Notes: a model not told the origin generated them from the letters alone. Counted from the stretch's first letter, positions 1 through 9,198 are shown. The stretch: DNA of 51,738 nucleotides from an uncultured Oscillospiraceae bacterium (GCA_900545625.1 UQZS01000007.1:1-51738), one strand, 5' to 3'. A program made the numbers and translations.

Positions 1-63
1 GGTTTTGTCTGGCAACTCTACCTTAACACAGGTCCTTTCTATTCGCTATCTTTTTTTCTTATT

Positions 64-83
64 TGTTACACATCATTGTAACA
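64..83. promoter_or_regulatory. Perfect inverted repeat, possible operator
   Basis: TGTTACA-N6-TGTAACA is a perfect 7+7 inverted repeat. It lies about 35 bases upstream of the -35 element of the ruvC promoter, and a further related half-site (TGTTACC) sits at 127-133 inside that promoter's spacer. The repeat is seen directly; that a regulator binds it is inference. It does not fit the Firmicute LexA box (GAAC-N4-GTTC), nor Rex spacing. Confidence 0.35.
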
Positions 84-118
84 CCTACAGTGAGCATGAA
101 TATTCACATACTGTTTAC

Positions 119-147
119 TTGCTATTTGTTACCCTTTGTGGTAAAAT
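119..147 (+). promoter_or_regulatory. Sigma-A promoter of the ruv operon
   Basis: TTGCTA (119-124), a 17-base spacer and TAAAAT (142-147), with TGG just before the -10 giving an extended -10. Transcription would begin near 154, leaving a short leader before ruvC at 182. Confidence 0.6.
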
Positions 148-181
148 TATTCAAATATGGCTTTCAAAGAAGGACACACAA

Positions 182-688
182 ATGGTGATATTGGGGATCG
201 ACCCGGGCTATGCGATCGTCGGATACGGCGTGCTGGAATATCGGAACAATCGCTTTACCGTGCTCGATTACGGCGCGATCACGACCGAAGCGCACACGCC
301 GTTCCCTGAACGGCTCGAAAAGATTTACTGCGACCTTTGTGCGTTGATGACACGCTTTCGTCCGCAGGCGATGTCGATCGAAAAGCTGTTTTACAACACC
401 AATGCCAAAACCGTGATCGACGTTGCACAAGCGCGCGGGGTCACGGTACTCGCTGCCCAGCAAAACGGCGTGGAGATCTTTGAATATACGCCCCTGCAGG
501 TCAAGCAAAGCGTTGTCGGCTACGGCAGGGCGGAAAAAAAGCAGGTGCAGGAGATGACGCGTATTATTCTGCATCTTGAAAAGATCCCAAAACCAGACGA
601 TACCGCCGACGCGCTCGCCATGGCAATCTGCCACGGGCATGCCAGCGGCTCGCTGATGGGCAGGCTCAAACAGATGGGGAGAAAATAA
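182..688 (+). CDS. ruvC: Crossover junction endodeoxyribonuclease RuvC
   Basis: Resolves Holliday junctions by paired cuts, working on the junction held by RuvAB. The product is 168 residues, the usual size for the family. The four acidic residues of the RNase H-like active site are in place: Asp7 in GIDPG, Glu67 in SIEKLF, and Asp140 and Asp143 in PDDTADA near the end. An open frame extends back to position 5, but ATG 182 has AAGAAGGA seven bases upstream and begins exactly where RuvC proteins begin, so the longer form is rejected. It is the first gene of a long operon; ruvA starts two bases after its stop. ruvC, ruvA and ruvB being contiguous makes the identification secure. Confidence 0.95.
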   Translation: MVILGIDPGYAIVGYGVLEYRNNRFTVLDYGAITTEAHTPFPERLEKIYCDLCALMTRFRPQAMSIEKLFYNTNAKTVIDVAQARGVTVLAAQQNGVEIFEYTPLQVKQSVVGYGRAEKKQVQEMTRIILHLEKIPKPDDTADALAMAICHGHASGSLMGRLKQMGRK

Positions 689-690
689 GG

Positions 691-1299
691 ATGTTTTATT
701 CGATTACGGGAAAAATCGTATATGTCGATACACAGAGCGTTGCGATCGAAACGGGCGGCATAGCGTTTCGGTGCAGTACGACGCTCACCACGCTCAAGCG
801 CATCGGTGAAAAGGGGAACACGGCGACGCTTTACACCTATCTCAACGTCCGTGAGGATGCGCTTGACCTGTTCGGCTTTGCAGACGAACAGGAATTGGAA
901 TGCTTTAAGCTGCTCATCGGCGTTTCAGGCGTAGGACCCAAGGCGGCGCTGGCGATTTTATCGGAACTGACGCCCGATAAATTAGCGCTTTGCCTTGCGA
1001 CGGGTGACAGCAAAGCGATCACACGCGCACAGGGCGTCGGGCCGAAGCTCGCGCAGCGCGTAGTGCTTGAGCTTAAGGACAAGCTCGCAAAAGGGCTGGA
1101 GCTTTCCGCTGTTACGCCGGAGATCGAGGCGGCAGGTATCGCCGCAGCCGAGGGCAGCGCTGCCGAAGCGGTCAGCGCGCTGACGATGCTCGGTTATTCG
1201 CAAAGCGAAGCGGCAGCGGCGGTTGCAAAGCTGGACGCTGCGCTGTCGGTTGAGGATATGATTCGGCAGGCGCTCAAAACGCTTGCAAGGCAGGTATAA
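691..1299 (+). CDS. ruvA: Holliday junction branch migration protein RuvA
   Basis: Tetrameric junction-binding subunit that loads the RuvB motor. At 202 residues it is full length. Visible parts are the N-terminal OB-fold (about 1-63), two helix-hairpin-helix motifs (GVSGVGPKAA at 77-86 and GVGPKLA at 115-121) and the C-terminal three-helix domain (about 155-202) that contacts RuvB. An alanine-rich linker lies between the last two. The ATG follows AAATAAGG at the end of ruvC, and ruvB starts three bases after the ruvA stop, so the two are probably translated together. Confidence 0.95.
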   Translation: MFYSITGKIVYVDTQSVAIETGGIAFRCSTTLTTLKRIGEKGNTATLYTYLNVREDALDLFGFADEQELECFKLLIGVSGVGPKAALAILSELTPDKLALCLATGDSKAITRAQGVGPKLAQRVVLELKDKLAKGLELSAVTPEIEAAGIAAAEGSAAEAVSALTMLGYSQSEAAAAVAKLDAALSVEDMIRQALKTLARQV

Positions 1300-1302
1300 G
1301 CC

Positions 1303-2331
1303 ATGGATTTTGATAACGAAAACCGCATTGTTTCCCCTGATTTCAACGCGGCGGATGAGGCGCTGGAACTCTCCCTTCGCCCTAAAACGCTGCACGATTA
1401 CATCGGGCAGGAAAAGGTCAAGGAAAATTTAAAAATTTATATTGAAGCTGCCAAAGCACGCGGTGAACAGCTCGATCACGTGCTGCTCTATGGCCCGCCG
1501 GGCTTAGGCAAAACGACGCTTGCGGGCATTATTGCCAACGAGATGAATGTGCAGATCCGCATCACCTCCGGCCCCGCGATCGAAAAGCCCGGCGACCTTG
1601 CCGCTTTGCTTACAAACCTTTCGGACGGCGACGTGCTGTTTATCGACGAGATCCACCGCCTGTCGCGCAGTGTAGAGGAAGTTCTGTACCCTGCCATGGA
1701 GGATAACGCCCTTGACATCATCATCGGCAAAGGGCCGTCCGCGCGTTCTATTCGGCTTGATTTGCCGCGTTTTACGCTGGTGGGCGCGACCACCCGCGCC
1801 GGGCAGCTGACAGCACCCTTGCGAGACCGCTTCGGGGTGATTGCAAGGCTCGAAATGTACTCCAAAGAGGAACTTTCTCAAATCGTCCGACGCAGTGCGG
1901 GTATCTTGGGAATCGCCGTGGATGATAAGGGTGCGCTGGAGATCGCCTCGCGCGCAAGGGGTACGCCCCGCATCGCGAACCGCCTGTTAAAACGGGCGCG
2001 CGATTTTGCCGAGGTCATGGGCAACGGCGTGATTACGGAGGAGACTGCGCAGATCGCGCTTTCGCGCATGGAGATCGACGCACTCGGCCTTGATAATATC
2101 GACCGTATGCTCCTGACCGCCATGATCCGTAACTACAACGGCGGCCCTGTGGGGCTTGAGACCATCGCCGCCACCATCGGCGAGGAGGCGGTCACGATTG
2201 AGGATGTTTACGAGCCGTATCTGATGCAGATCGGCTTCCTTTCCAAGACCCCGCGCGGGCGGGTCGTAACGGCGCTTGCCTATAAGCATTTAGGGATCGA
2301 TATGCCCGGCCAGCAAAAGCTGGATCTGTAA
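1303..2331 (+). CDS. ruvB: Holliday junction branch migration ATPase RuvB
   Basis: Hexameric AAA+ motor that pumps DNA through the RuvA-bound junction. The 342-residue product has Walker A GPPGLGKT (64-71), Walker B with FIDEIHRL near residue 110, the sensor/arginine-finger stretch [16 protein letters not shown], and the C-terminal winged-helix domain ending in LAYKHLGI. Length and every motif match the family. It is third in the ruvC-ruvA-ruvB-glmM run, with 17 bases to glmM and a good AGGAGA site for that next gene in the gap. Confidence 0.96.
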   Translation: MDFDNENRIVSPDFNAADEALELSLRPKTLHDYIGQEKVKENLKIYIEAAKARGEQLDHVLLYGPPGLGKTTLAGIIANEMNVQIRITSGPAIEKPGDLAALLTNLSDGDVLFIDEIHRLSRSVEEVLYPAMEDNALDIIIGKGPSARSIRLDLPRFTLVGATTRAGQLTAPLRDRFGVIARLEMYSKEELSQIVRRSAGILGIAVDDKGALEIASRARGTPRIANRLLKRARDFAEVMGNGVITEETAQIALSRMEIDALGLDNIDRMLLTAMIRNYNGGPVGLETIAATIGEEAVTIEDVYEPYLMQIGFLSKTPRGRVVTALAYKHLGIDMPGQQKLDL

Positions 2332-2348
2332 GAAAACAGGAGGAGAAC

Positions 2349-3698
2349 ATGGGAAGACTATTCGGAACGGACGGCGCGCGCGGCGTAGCCAATACAGAGA
2401 TCACCTGCGAGCTCGCCATGCAGATCGGGCGGGCGGCAGCCATGGTGCTGACGGAGAATCTGGCGCACCGCCCGCGTGTGCTCATCGGCATGGACACCCG
2501 CGCTTCCGGCGAGATGCTCGAAGCGGCGCTGACGGCGGGCTTTTGCTCCGTCGGCGCGGACGTTTGCCTGTTGGGCGTGGTGCCGACGCCTGCCGTGGCA
2601 TATCTTGTGACTGCTTATCAATACGATGCGGGCGTGATGATCTCCGCGTCGCATAACCCGTGTGAATACAACGGCATCAAAATATTCCAGTCCACGGGCT
2701 ACAAGTTGCCCGATGCACTGGAAAACGAGATTGAAGCCATTATTCTCGACGAGATCAAAACGCCGCCTACACCCATCGGCGGCGAGGTCGGCAGGGTCTC
2801 GCACGCGGAAAACGCCGTGTCGGACTATATCGCGCACTTGCTTTCCACGACCGATGCGCGCTGCGACGGGATGAAGATCGCGCTCGACTGTGCCAACGGT
2901 TCGGCAAGCGTCTCCGCGCGTCAGGTGTTTGAATCGCTCGGTGCGGAATGCGTCGTGATCCATGACAAGCCCGACGGCGTGAATATCAATCTCGACTGCG
3001 GCTCAACACACCTCGGCGCGCTGCAAAAATGCGTGCTGGAAAACGGCTGTGACTTGGGCTTTGCCTTTGACGGCGACGCGGATCGTATGCTTGCCGTCAA
3101 CCACCTCGGCGAAGAGGTAGACGGCGACCGTGCCATTGCAGTCTGCGCCAAGCACATGAAGCAGCAGGGGACGCTCAAAAAGAACACCGCCGTGGTGACC
3201 GTGATGAGCAATATGGGCTTCTTTAAATTCTGTGAACAGAACGATATTTTGTGCGAGCGCACCAAGGTCGGCGACCGCTATGTGCTCGAAAATATGCTTG
3301 AAAACGGCTATTCCATCGGCGGCGAGCAGTCCGGCCATATCATCTTTTTGGACTATGCCACCACGGGCGACGGGCAGCTTTCGGCGATTCAGCTTTTAAC
3401 TGTGCTCAAAGAGTCGGGCAAAGCGCTCAAAGAATTGGCGGATGAAATGCGCGTGTACCCGCAGGTGCTGTATAATGTCCGCGTGTCGAACTACGGACGT
3501 GTGCGCTTCCCCGAAGACAAGGAGATCCAAACCGCCATCCAAAGCGCTGAAGCGGAGCTCGGCGACACGGGGCGGGTGCTTGTGCGCGTTTCGGGCACTG
3601 AGCCGCTCGTGCGCGTGATGCTCGAGGGCGAGGACGAGGAAAAGATCCGTACGCTCGGCGAAAGCATCGCCGAGGTCGTGCGCGAAAGGTTGGTATAA
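2349..3698 (+). CDS. glmM: Phosphoglucosamine mutase GlmM
   Basis: Converts glucosamine-6-phosphate to glucosamine-1-phosphate on the way to UDP-GlcNAc for the cell wall. The 449 residues start with the family-typical GRLFGTDGARG, carry the phosphorylated serine in ISASHNP (Ser101), the magnesium loop DGDADR near residue 238, the sugar-binding GGEQSGH, and the phosphate-binding RVSGTEP near the C-terminus. All four active-site segments of the alpha-D-phosphohexomutase family are intact. The start has AGGAGA seven bases upstream. Its TAA overlaps the next ATG by one base (TAATG), so the following methyltransferase is likely translationally coupled. Confidence 0.96.
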   Translation: MGRLFGTDGARGVANTEITCELAMQIGRAAAMVLTENLAHRPRVLIGMDTRASGEMLEAALTAGFCSVGADVCLLGVVPTPAVAYLVTAYQYDAGVMISASHNPCEYNGIKIFQSTGYKLPDALENEIEAIILDEIKTPPTPIGGEVGRVSHAENAVSDYIAHLLSTTDARCDGMKIALDCANGSASVSARQVFESLGAECVVIHDKPDGVNINLDCGSTHLGALQKCVLENGCDLGFAFDGDADRMLAVNHLGEEVDGDRAIAVCAKHMKQQGTLKKNTAVVTVMSNMGFFKFCEQNDILCERTKVGDRYVLENMLENGYSIGGEQSGHIIFLDYATTGDGQLSAIQLLTVLKESGKALKELADEMRVYPQVLYNVRVSNYGRVRFPEDKEIQTAIQSAEAELGDTGRVLVRVSGTEPLVRVMLEGEDEEKIRTLGESIAEVVRERLV

Positions 3699-4570
3699 TG
3701 CGCGTCGCGTCTCACTGGAAGGATTATACGCTTCTCGACTGCTCGGACGGCGAGCGTCTGGAAAAATGGGGGAATGTGACGCTCATCCGCCCCGACCCGC
3801 AGGTCATTTGGATGACGCCGAAAACGCACCCGCTTTGGAAAAAGGCGGACGCCGTCTATCACCGCTCCAAAACGGGCGGCGGCCATTGGGAGGTGCGTGG
3901 GAATGTGCCCGCGCGCTGGGAGATCAGCTACCGCGACCTACGCTTCAACGTCAAGACCATGGGCTTTAAGCACACGGGCGTGTTCCCGGAGCAGGCGGTG
4001 AACTGGGATCTGGTCGCAGAGCTGATCCGGAATGCCAAACGCCGCGTCAAGGTGCTCAACTTGTTCGCGTATACAGGCGCGGCAACGGTTTCCGCACTCC
4101 GGGCGGGCGCGGAAGTCGTGCATGTGGACGCCTCCAAGGGCATGGTGCTTTGGGCAAAGGAAAATGCACAAAGCAGCGGCGTTGCCGACCGGCCTGTACG
4201 CTGGATCGTGGATGACTGCATCAAATTCGTGCAGCGCGAGATCCGCCGCGGCAATCGATATGATATTCTGATCATGGATCCGCCCTCCTACGGCAGGGGC
4301 CCCGGCGGCGAGGTCTGGAAGCTGGAAAACGAGGTCTATGATTTCGTAAAGCTCTGCCGTGAGGTGCTCTCGCCCGACCCGCTTGCAGTGCTGATCAACG
4401 CCTATACGGCGGGGCTTTCTCCGGCCGTTATGCAATATATTCTCGGCTCGGTGCTTTGCCCGACGCTCGGCGGTTCGGTGCAAAGCGATGAAATCGGGCT
4501 GCCCGTCAAAAGCACGGGGCTGGTGCTGCCCTGCGGCGCGACCGCGATCTGGCAGCATAAATCATTTTGA
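3698..4570 (+). CDS. Class I SAM-dependent methyltransferase, RlmI/COG1092-like
   Basis: A 290-residue Rossmann-type methyltransferase. Motif I is NLFAYTGAAT (121-130), followed by an acidic HVDASKG (142-148) and the catalytic-loop DPPSYGRG (194-201), the form used by 23S rRNA cytosine methyltransferases of the COG1092 group. The first ~95 residues form a small N-terminal domain rather than a full PUA domain. The substrate is therefore probably RNA, most likely rRNA, but this is inference from the motif. It is embedded between glmM (one-base overlap) and ecfA1 (11 bases). Confidence 0.75.
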   Translation: MRVASHWKDYTLLDCSDGERLEKWGNVTLIRPDPQVIWMTPKTHPLWKKADAVYHRSKTGGGHWEVRGNVPARWEISYRDLRFNVKTMGFKHTGVFPEQAVNWDLVAELIRNAKRRVKVLNLFAYTGAATVSALRAGAEVVHVDASKGMVLWAKENAQSSGVADRPVRWIVDDCIKFVQREIRRGNRYDILIMDPPSYGRGPGGEVWKLENEVYDFVKLCREVLSPDPLAVLINAYTAGLSPAVMQYILGSVLCPTLGGSVQSDEIGLPVKSTGLVLPCGATAIWQHKSF

Positions 4571-4581
4571 GGAATCAAAAC

Positions 4582-5454
4582 ATGGCAGACATCATTTTGG
4601 ATTTTCGAGACGTGTGTTTTCGCTATGAAGCGGATGAGGATGAAACGCCGCTGCCGCTGTGCGTCAAACATGTCGATCTGCAAATTGAAAAGGGGAGCTT
4701 TACGGTGATCCTCGGGCACAACGGCTCGGGCAAGTCTACACTCGCAAAGCTTTCAAATTCGATCCTGGTCCCGGAAAGCGGCAAGGTGCTCGTCAACGGC
4801 ATGGACACGGCAGACGAAGACCTGTCCTATGACATCCGCCGCACGGTCGGGGTGGTGTTTCAAAATCCCGACAACCAGATCGTCGCCTCCGTGGTGGAGG
4901 AGGACGTCGCGTTCGGGCCCGAAAATCTCGGCGTGCCGCCCGAGGAGATCCGAAAGCGGGTGGACGATGCACTCAAGGCCGTCGGTATGTACGAATACCG
5001 CGGGCATGCGCCGCATAAGCTTTCGGGCGGACAGAAGCAGCGCGTCGCGATCGCAGGGATGATCGCTATGCTGCCCGAATGCTTAGTACTCGACGAGCCC
5101 ACCGCCATGCTTGACCCGCAGGGCAGAAGAGAGGTGCTCGACACCATCCGCCGCTTGAATCGTGAGCGCGGCATCACCATTGTGCTGATCACGCATTTTA
5201 TGGAGGAAGCGGTCGACGCCGACCGCGTGCTGGTCATGGATGACGGCGAAATTTTGCTGGACGGCACGCCGCAGGCGGTGTTCCGCGAGGGCGAAACGCT
5301 TCGCCGCGTCGGGCTGGAAATTCCGAAGGTTGCGCAGTTGAGCGCGGATCTGCGGGAATACGGTGTGCCGCTGCCGCCCGATATTTTGACGGCGCATGCA
5401 CTTTCTGACGCGATATATTCCTTACTCGGAGAACGAAACCATGCCGATTCTTGA
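4582..5454 (+). CDS. ecfA1: ECF transporter ATPase EcfA1
   Basis: One of two ATPases of the energy-coupling factor module that powers vitamin uptake by interchangeable S subunits. Within 290 residues: Walker A GHNGSGKS (45-52), Q-loop FQNPDNQ (94-100), signature LSGGQKQR (148-155), Walker B CLVLDEP (168-174) and switch histidine in ITHFMEEA. A TTG at 4567 would extend it by five codons, but ATG 4582 has TGAGGA eight bases upstream and is preferred. The 3' end overlaps ecfA2 by 14 bases. Gene order ecfA1-ecfA2-ecfT-truA is the classic Firmicute arrangement, though here it is not attached to ribosomal protein genes. Confidence 0.93.
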   Translation: MADIILDFRDVCFRYEADEDETPLPLCVKHVDLQIEKGSFTVILGHNGSGKSTLAKLSNSILVPESGKVLVNGMDTADEDLSYDIRRTVGVVFQNPDNQIVASVVEEDVAFGPENLGVPPEEIRKRVDDALKAVGMYEYRGHAPHKLSGGQKQRVAIAGMIAMLPECLVLDEPTAMLDPQGRREVLDTIRRLNRERGITIVLITHFMEEAVDADRVLVMDDGEILLDGTPQAVFREGETLRRVGLEIPKVAQLSADLREYGVPLPPDILTAHALSDAIYSLLGERNHADS

Positions 5455-6307
5455 AACGCAGAACCTGTCTTACGTTTACGGCGAAAACACCCCGTTTCGG
5501 GTGCAGGCGCTTGAAAACGTGAACCTTTCAATAGAAAAGGGCGAGCTTGTGGGCATCATCGGGCACACAGGCTCTGGCAAAAGCACCCTCATGCAGCATT
5601 TGAACGGCCTTGTCAAGCCTTCTTCCGGGAAGGTGCTTTTGGACGGGGCGGATATCCACGCCTCCAAGGCTGCGACGTATGCCGCGCGCTTTCGCGTCGG
5701 GCTTTGCTTTCAATATCCCGAATACCAGCTGTTTGAAAGCACGGTCTATCGCGATATCGCGTTCGGGCCGCGCAATATGGGGCTTTCTAAGGAGCAGGTG
5801 GACGAGCGTGTCCGCCGTGCCGCGTCGTATCTTGAAATTCGCGATACTTGGCTTGATAAGTCCCCGTTTGACTTGTCCGGTGGTGAAAAGCGCCGTGTGG
5901 CGATCGCGGGGGTCTTGGCTATGGAACCCGAGATCTTGATCCTGGACGAGCCCACTGCGGGGCTTGACCCGCGCGGGCGCGCGCAGATCGCAGCCTTGAT
6001 CGAGAACTACCGTGTATCCACAGGCAGCACGGTCTTGATCGTCTCTCACAGTATGGATGACATTGCCGAATCCGCCACGCGCGTTTTGGTGATGGATAAC
6101 GGTACGGTCGCCTTGGGCGGCACCGTGGACGAGGTGTTCCGCGATGCGGCGGCGCTCGAACGCCACGGGCTGGACGTGCCGCAGATCACGCGCGTGTTTT
6201 TGGACTTACGTGCGCGCGGCGTAGAGGTGCGTACCGACATCTATACGGAAAAACAGGCGCGCCGCGAGCTGTTTGGGCTTTTGCATAAAGAGGGGGTGCT
6301 GCAGTGA
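5441..6307 (+). CDS. ecfA2: ECF transporter ATPase EcfA2
   Basis: Second ATPase of the ECF module; it pairs with EcfA1 and docks on EcfT. The 288 residues contain Walker A GHTGSGKS (41-48), Q-loop FQYPEYQLF (90-98), signature LSGGEKRR (145-152) and LILDEPTAGLDP (166-177). The reading frame is open from 5396, but ATG 5441 has GGAG nine bases upstream and gives the normal N-terminus, so it is chosen; it lies inside the ecfA1 end. The stop overlaps the GTG of ecfT by four bases. Confidence 0.93.
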   Translation: MPILETQNLSYVYGENTPFRVQALENVNLSIEKGELVGIIGHTGSGKSTLMQHLNGLVKPSSGKVLLDGADIHASKAATYAARFRVGLCFQYPEYQLFESTVYRDIAFGPRNMGLSKEQVDERVRRAASYLEIRDTWLDKSPFDLSGGEKRRVAIAGVLAMEPEILILDEPTAGLDPRGRAQIAALIENYRVSTGSTVLIVSHSMDDIAESATRVLVMDNGTVALGGTVDEVFRDAAALERHGLDVPQITRVFLDLRARGVEVRTDIYTEKQARRELFGLLHKEGVLQ

Positions 6308-7119
6308 TCCGCGACATTACCATCGGGCAGTATTTCCCGGGGAAATCCCCGATCCACAAGCTCGACCCGCGCTTAAAGCTCGTGCTGACGTTTGTGTATA
6401 TCGTCTCCATATTTTTTTGCAAGAATTTTGTTTCGCTCGGTGTCAGCGTGGCGTATCTGGTGTTTGCCGTGCTGCTGTCGCGCATATCGCTTAAGCTTAT
6501 AGCCAAAAGCCTGAAGCCGATCGTCATCATCGTGCTGCTCACCTCCATACTGCAAATTTTTTATAACGATGACGGCACCGTGCTTTTCCAGCGCGGCTGG
6601 TTCCAAATTACCACGAGCGGGCTCATTATGGCGCTGTTCACCTCCGTGCGCATCATCGCGCTGGTGCTGGCAAGCTCACTTTTGACCTATACGACCTCGC
6701 CCACGCTTTTGACCGACGCGATCGAGCGGCTGTTTTCCCCGCTGAAAAAGATCAAGATCAATGTGCACACCATCGCCATGATGATGACGATCGCCCTGCG
6801 CTTTATCCCGCTTTTGATCGACGAGGTCGATAAGATCATGTCCGCACAGAAAGCGCGCGGTGCGCAGCTTGATTCCGGCGGCATAGTAAAACGCGGGCAG
6901 GCGCTTGTGCCCGTATTTATCCCGCTGTTTGTCAACGCTTTTACGCGCGCGTATGATCTGGCATTCGCCATGGAATGCCGCTGCTACCGCGGGGGCGAGG
7001 GCAGGACGCGGCTTCGTGTGATGAAATTTTGTAAGCGCGATTATGCGGCAATCGCCATTACGGCCGTGTGCCTTGCAGGCATCGGTGTCTCGAATGCATT
7101 ATTGACGGCGCTGATTTGA
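6304..7119 (+). CDS. ecfT: ECF transporter transmembrane protein EcfT
   Basis: Membrane scaffold that links the two ATPases to a vitamin-specific S subunit. The 271 residues start at GTG 6304 (GTGA overlap with ecfA2) and show several hydrophobic spans (for example at about 27-60, 78-93 and 245-270), the typical KLDPRLKL entry, and the two coupling helices with arginine motifs: AQKARGAQ and MECRCYRGGEGRT. The second motif has Cys flanking the arginine where Ala is usual; the arginine itself is kept. No S subunit lies beside it, so this is a shared (group II) module; a candidate S subunit lies at 29889-30524. Confidence 0.92.
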   Translation: MIRDITIGQYFPGKSPIHKLDPRLKLVLTFVYIVSIFFCKNFVSLGVSVAYLVFAVLLSRISLKLIAKSLKPIVIIVLLTSILQIFYNDDGTVLFQRGWFQITTSGLIMALFTSVRIIALVLASSLLTYTTSPTLLTDAIERLFSPLKKIKINVHTIAMMMTIALRFIPLLIDEVDKIMSAQKARGAQLDSGGIVKRGQALVPVFIPLFVNAFTRAYDLAFAMECRCYRGGEGRTRLRVMKFCKRDYAAIAITAVCLAGIGVSNALLTALI

Positions 7120-7138
7120 CGCGAAAGGCGAAAGACAT

Positions 7139-7915
7139 ATGCGAAATTTTCTGTTGACGCTGATGTTCGACGGCAGCGCCTACCACGGCTGGCAGGTGCA
7201 GGCCAATGCCGTCACTGTGCAGGAGACGCTGCAAGACGCGCTGGAGCGTATTTTGGGCACACGCTACCCCGTGACCGGGTGCAGCCGCACGGATTCCGGC
7301 GTGCACGCGCTGGAATTTTGCTGCAATGTACGCGCTGAGACTGCGCTTTGCCCCGAACGTCTGTCTGCGGCGCTGAACGCCGTGCTTCCGCGCGACGTGG
7401 CTGTGCGCTCCTGCCGCGAAGTCCCTTTGGATTTTCACGCGCGCTATGATTGTCTCGGCAAGACGTATCAGTATATACTTTGGAACGGAAAGACGCGTAA
7501 TCCCTTTTACGAGCGGCGCGCATACTTTTATCCCTATGCACTGGACACGGTTTTTCTGCACGGGCAGGCACAGAATTTTGTCGGACGGCATGACTTTTCT
7601 GCCTTTTGTGCCGCGAACAGCGATGTGGCGGACCGGGTACGTACGATCCGCAGCTTTTCTGTGGAGCGCCAGGGGGAACGGGTGCAGTTTACAGTATCGG
7701 GTGACGGTTTTCTTTACAACATGGTGCGCATCATGGTCGGCACGCTTTTGGATATACAAGCGGGAAAACTCCCGGCGGGCTGTATTCCTGCGATCCTTCA
7801 AAGCCTCGACCGCACGAAGGCGGGTGTGACTGCTCCGGCAGCGGGTCTGTATCTCGCACAAGTGGCGTATAACGAACGGGATCTTTTCTTAAATCCCTTG
7901 GATGTGGGCAGGTAA
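7139..7915 (+). CDS. truA: tRNA pseudouridine(38-40) synthase TruA
   Basis: Isomerises uridines in the anticodon arm of tRNA. The 258-residue protein contains the catalytic aspartate in GCSRTDSGVHA (Asp52), the N-terminal LMFDGSAYHGWQ and the C-terminal MVRIMVGTLL, all typical of TruA. It begins 19 bases after ecfT with GGCGAAAG upstream, and it directly precedes a DUF5711 gene. The rplM-rpsI pair that often follows truA in Bacilli is absent here. Confidence 0.94.
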   Translation: MRNFLLTLMFDGSAYHGWQVQANAVTVQETLQDALERILGTRYPVTGCSRTDSGVHALEFCCNVRAETALCPERLSAALNAVLPRDVAVRSCREVPLDFHARYDCLGKTYQYILWNGKTRNPFYERRAYFYPYALDTVFLHGQAQNFVGRHDFSAFCAANSDVADRVRTIRSFSVERQGERVQFTVSGDGFLYNMVRIMVGTLLDIQAGKLPAGCIPAILQSLDRTKAGVTAPAAGLYLAQVAYNERDLFLNPLDVGR

Positions 7916-7919
7916 GGCT

Positions 7920-9131
7920 ATGGCAAAACAGGCAAAACCCAAAAAGAAAAAAAAGAACCGTACTGTTGGGCGGGAACGTCTCTGGACAGTGCTCAAGGCG
8001 CTTTGCGCCGTCGTGGTGCTGTTGGCGCTGGTGGTTGTTGCCGCCCAGCGTTTTGGCAACGTTACGTTTTCGAGTATCGGTGATTCTTTAAGCTCGCTCA
8101 TTTCCGGATTGCAGCGCGGTGACGGTTATCCGTATTATTTTGAAGACAGCAGTGTTTTGTTTGTGGAACCGATTGGGTCGGATCTGTTCGTTGTGACCGA
8201 GAATGATACCTACGTGCTCGATTCCACCGCGCGCAAGTCGGCCGAGACGCAGCACACTTATGCTTCCCCGTATGCCGACAGCCGTGGCGGCAGGGTATTG
8301 CTGCTCGACGTCGGTGGCACGGCGTATCGGGTACAGTCTAAATCTAAAACGTTATATGAAGGCGTCAGCGCGCAGCAGCTGCTCACCGGCGCGATTTCTG
8401 AAAACGGTACGGTCGCGCTGGCTTCCCGCGGGGAAAATGCGCAAAGCTCGCTGACGGTCATCAATCGAAATCAAAAGGAAATCTTTAAGTGGAACTGTGC
8501 TTCGGAGACGATCGTTGCCGTCGGGCTCTCCGATAACGGCAAACGTGCCGCTGTGTCGGTGCTGGGCGCACAGGACGGCGAGTTATATACAAAAGTGCAT
8601 ATTTTTGATTTTGATTACCGCGAACCGATCGCTTCCTTTGACTTTGAAAATACCGTTTCGGGTATCGAATTCCTTTCTCAAGAGTGCGTCCTGTTGACAG
8701 GTAACCGCGTGTTTGCCATCGTCGAAAATACCGAATTGACGCTTGAAGAGGATCTTTCTTTGAACACCCTGTCTACCGTATATAGTGAGGACGGGCACTG
8801 CACGGCGGCGGTGCTTTCCAAATACGGCAGCTCCGCCTCCAAGATCGTGCGCGCCTATGACCGCGACGGCGAGTTGTTGTTTGAAACAGAATTAGAGGAA
8901 AGCGTCAAGGGCGTTTCCTGCGACGGACGGTATGTTTCCGTCCTGACCGACAGTTATCTTTACAATTACGACCTTGAGGGCACGCTCGTCGGCAAGGCGG
9001 CGGTAGACGCCGACAGCATCCGCCCGTATACAGACGGCAAAAACACTTACGTTTACGCCCTCGGCGGCATAAAATGCTATGAAACCGCGAAAATGGAAGA
9101 AACCGCACAAACCACGTCTCAAGCGGCTTAA
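7920..9131 (+). CDS. DUF5711-family membrane-anchored protein
   Basis: Function unknown. The 403-residue product has a strongly basic N-terminus (KAKKKKKN-type), one signal-anchor helix (about 27-45) and a long exported part rich in short beta segments with recurring Asp/Gly turns, consistent with a beta-propeller. It resembles the DUF5711 proteins of Clostridia, recalled from family knowledge and not searched. The frame is open from 7902 within truA, but ATG 7920 is four bases after the truA stop with GTAAGG upstream and is preferred. It closes the operon; a short weak stem-loop with T-tract follows. Confidence 0.65.
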   Translation: MAKQAKPKKKKKNRTVGRERLWTVLKALCAVVVLLALVVVAAQRFGNVTFSSIGDSLSSLISGLQRGDGYPYYFEDSSVLFVEPIGSDLFVVTENDTYVLDSTARKSAETQHTYASPYADSRGGRVLLLDVGGTAYRVQSKSKTLYEGVSAQQLLTGAISENGTVALASRGENAQSSLTVINRNQKEIFKWNCASETIVAVGLSDNGKRAAVSVLGAQDGELYTKVHIFDFDYREPIASFDFENTVSGIEFLSQECVLLTGNRVFAIVENTELTLEEDLSLNTLSTVYSEDGHCTAAVLSKYGSSASKIVRAYDRDGELLFETELEESVKGVSCDGRYVSVLTDSYLYNYDLEGTLVGKAAVDADSIRPYTDGKNTYVYALGGIKCYETAKMEETAQTTSQAA

Positions 9132-9148
9132 AGGCGCTTTTGTTTTCC
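9121..9148 (+). terminator. Weak possible terminator
   Basis: A five-pair stem (AAGCG/CGCTT) followed by TTGTTTTCC. It overlaps the stop codon of the preceding gene and is weak; it is listed because a new promoter begins just after. Confidence 0.3.
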
Positions 9149-9169
9149 TTTTGTATACAGAAAATTCGG

Positions 9170-9198
9170 TTGTAAGTACGCCGTGATTATGCTACAAT
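9170..9198 (+). promoter_or_regulatory. Sigma-A promoter of cvpA-pgsA-clpE
   Basis: TTGTAA (9170-9175), 17-base spacer, TACAAT (9193-9198), with TGC immediately before the -10. A start near 9205 leaves about 80 bases of leader before the chosen cvpA start. Confidence 0.75.
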
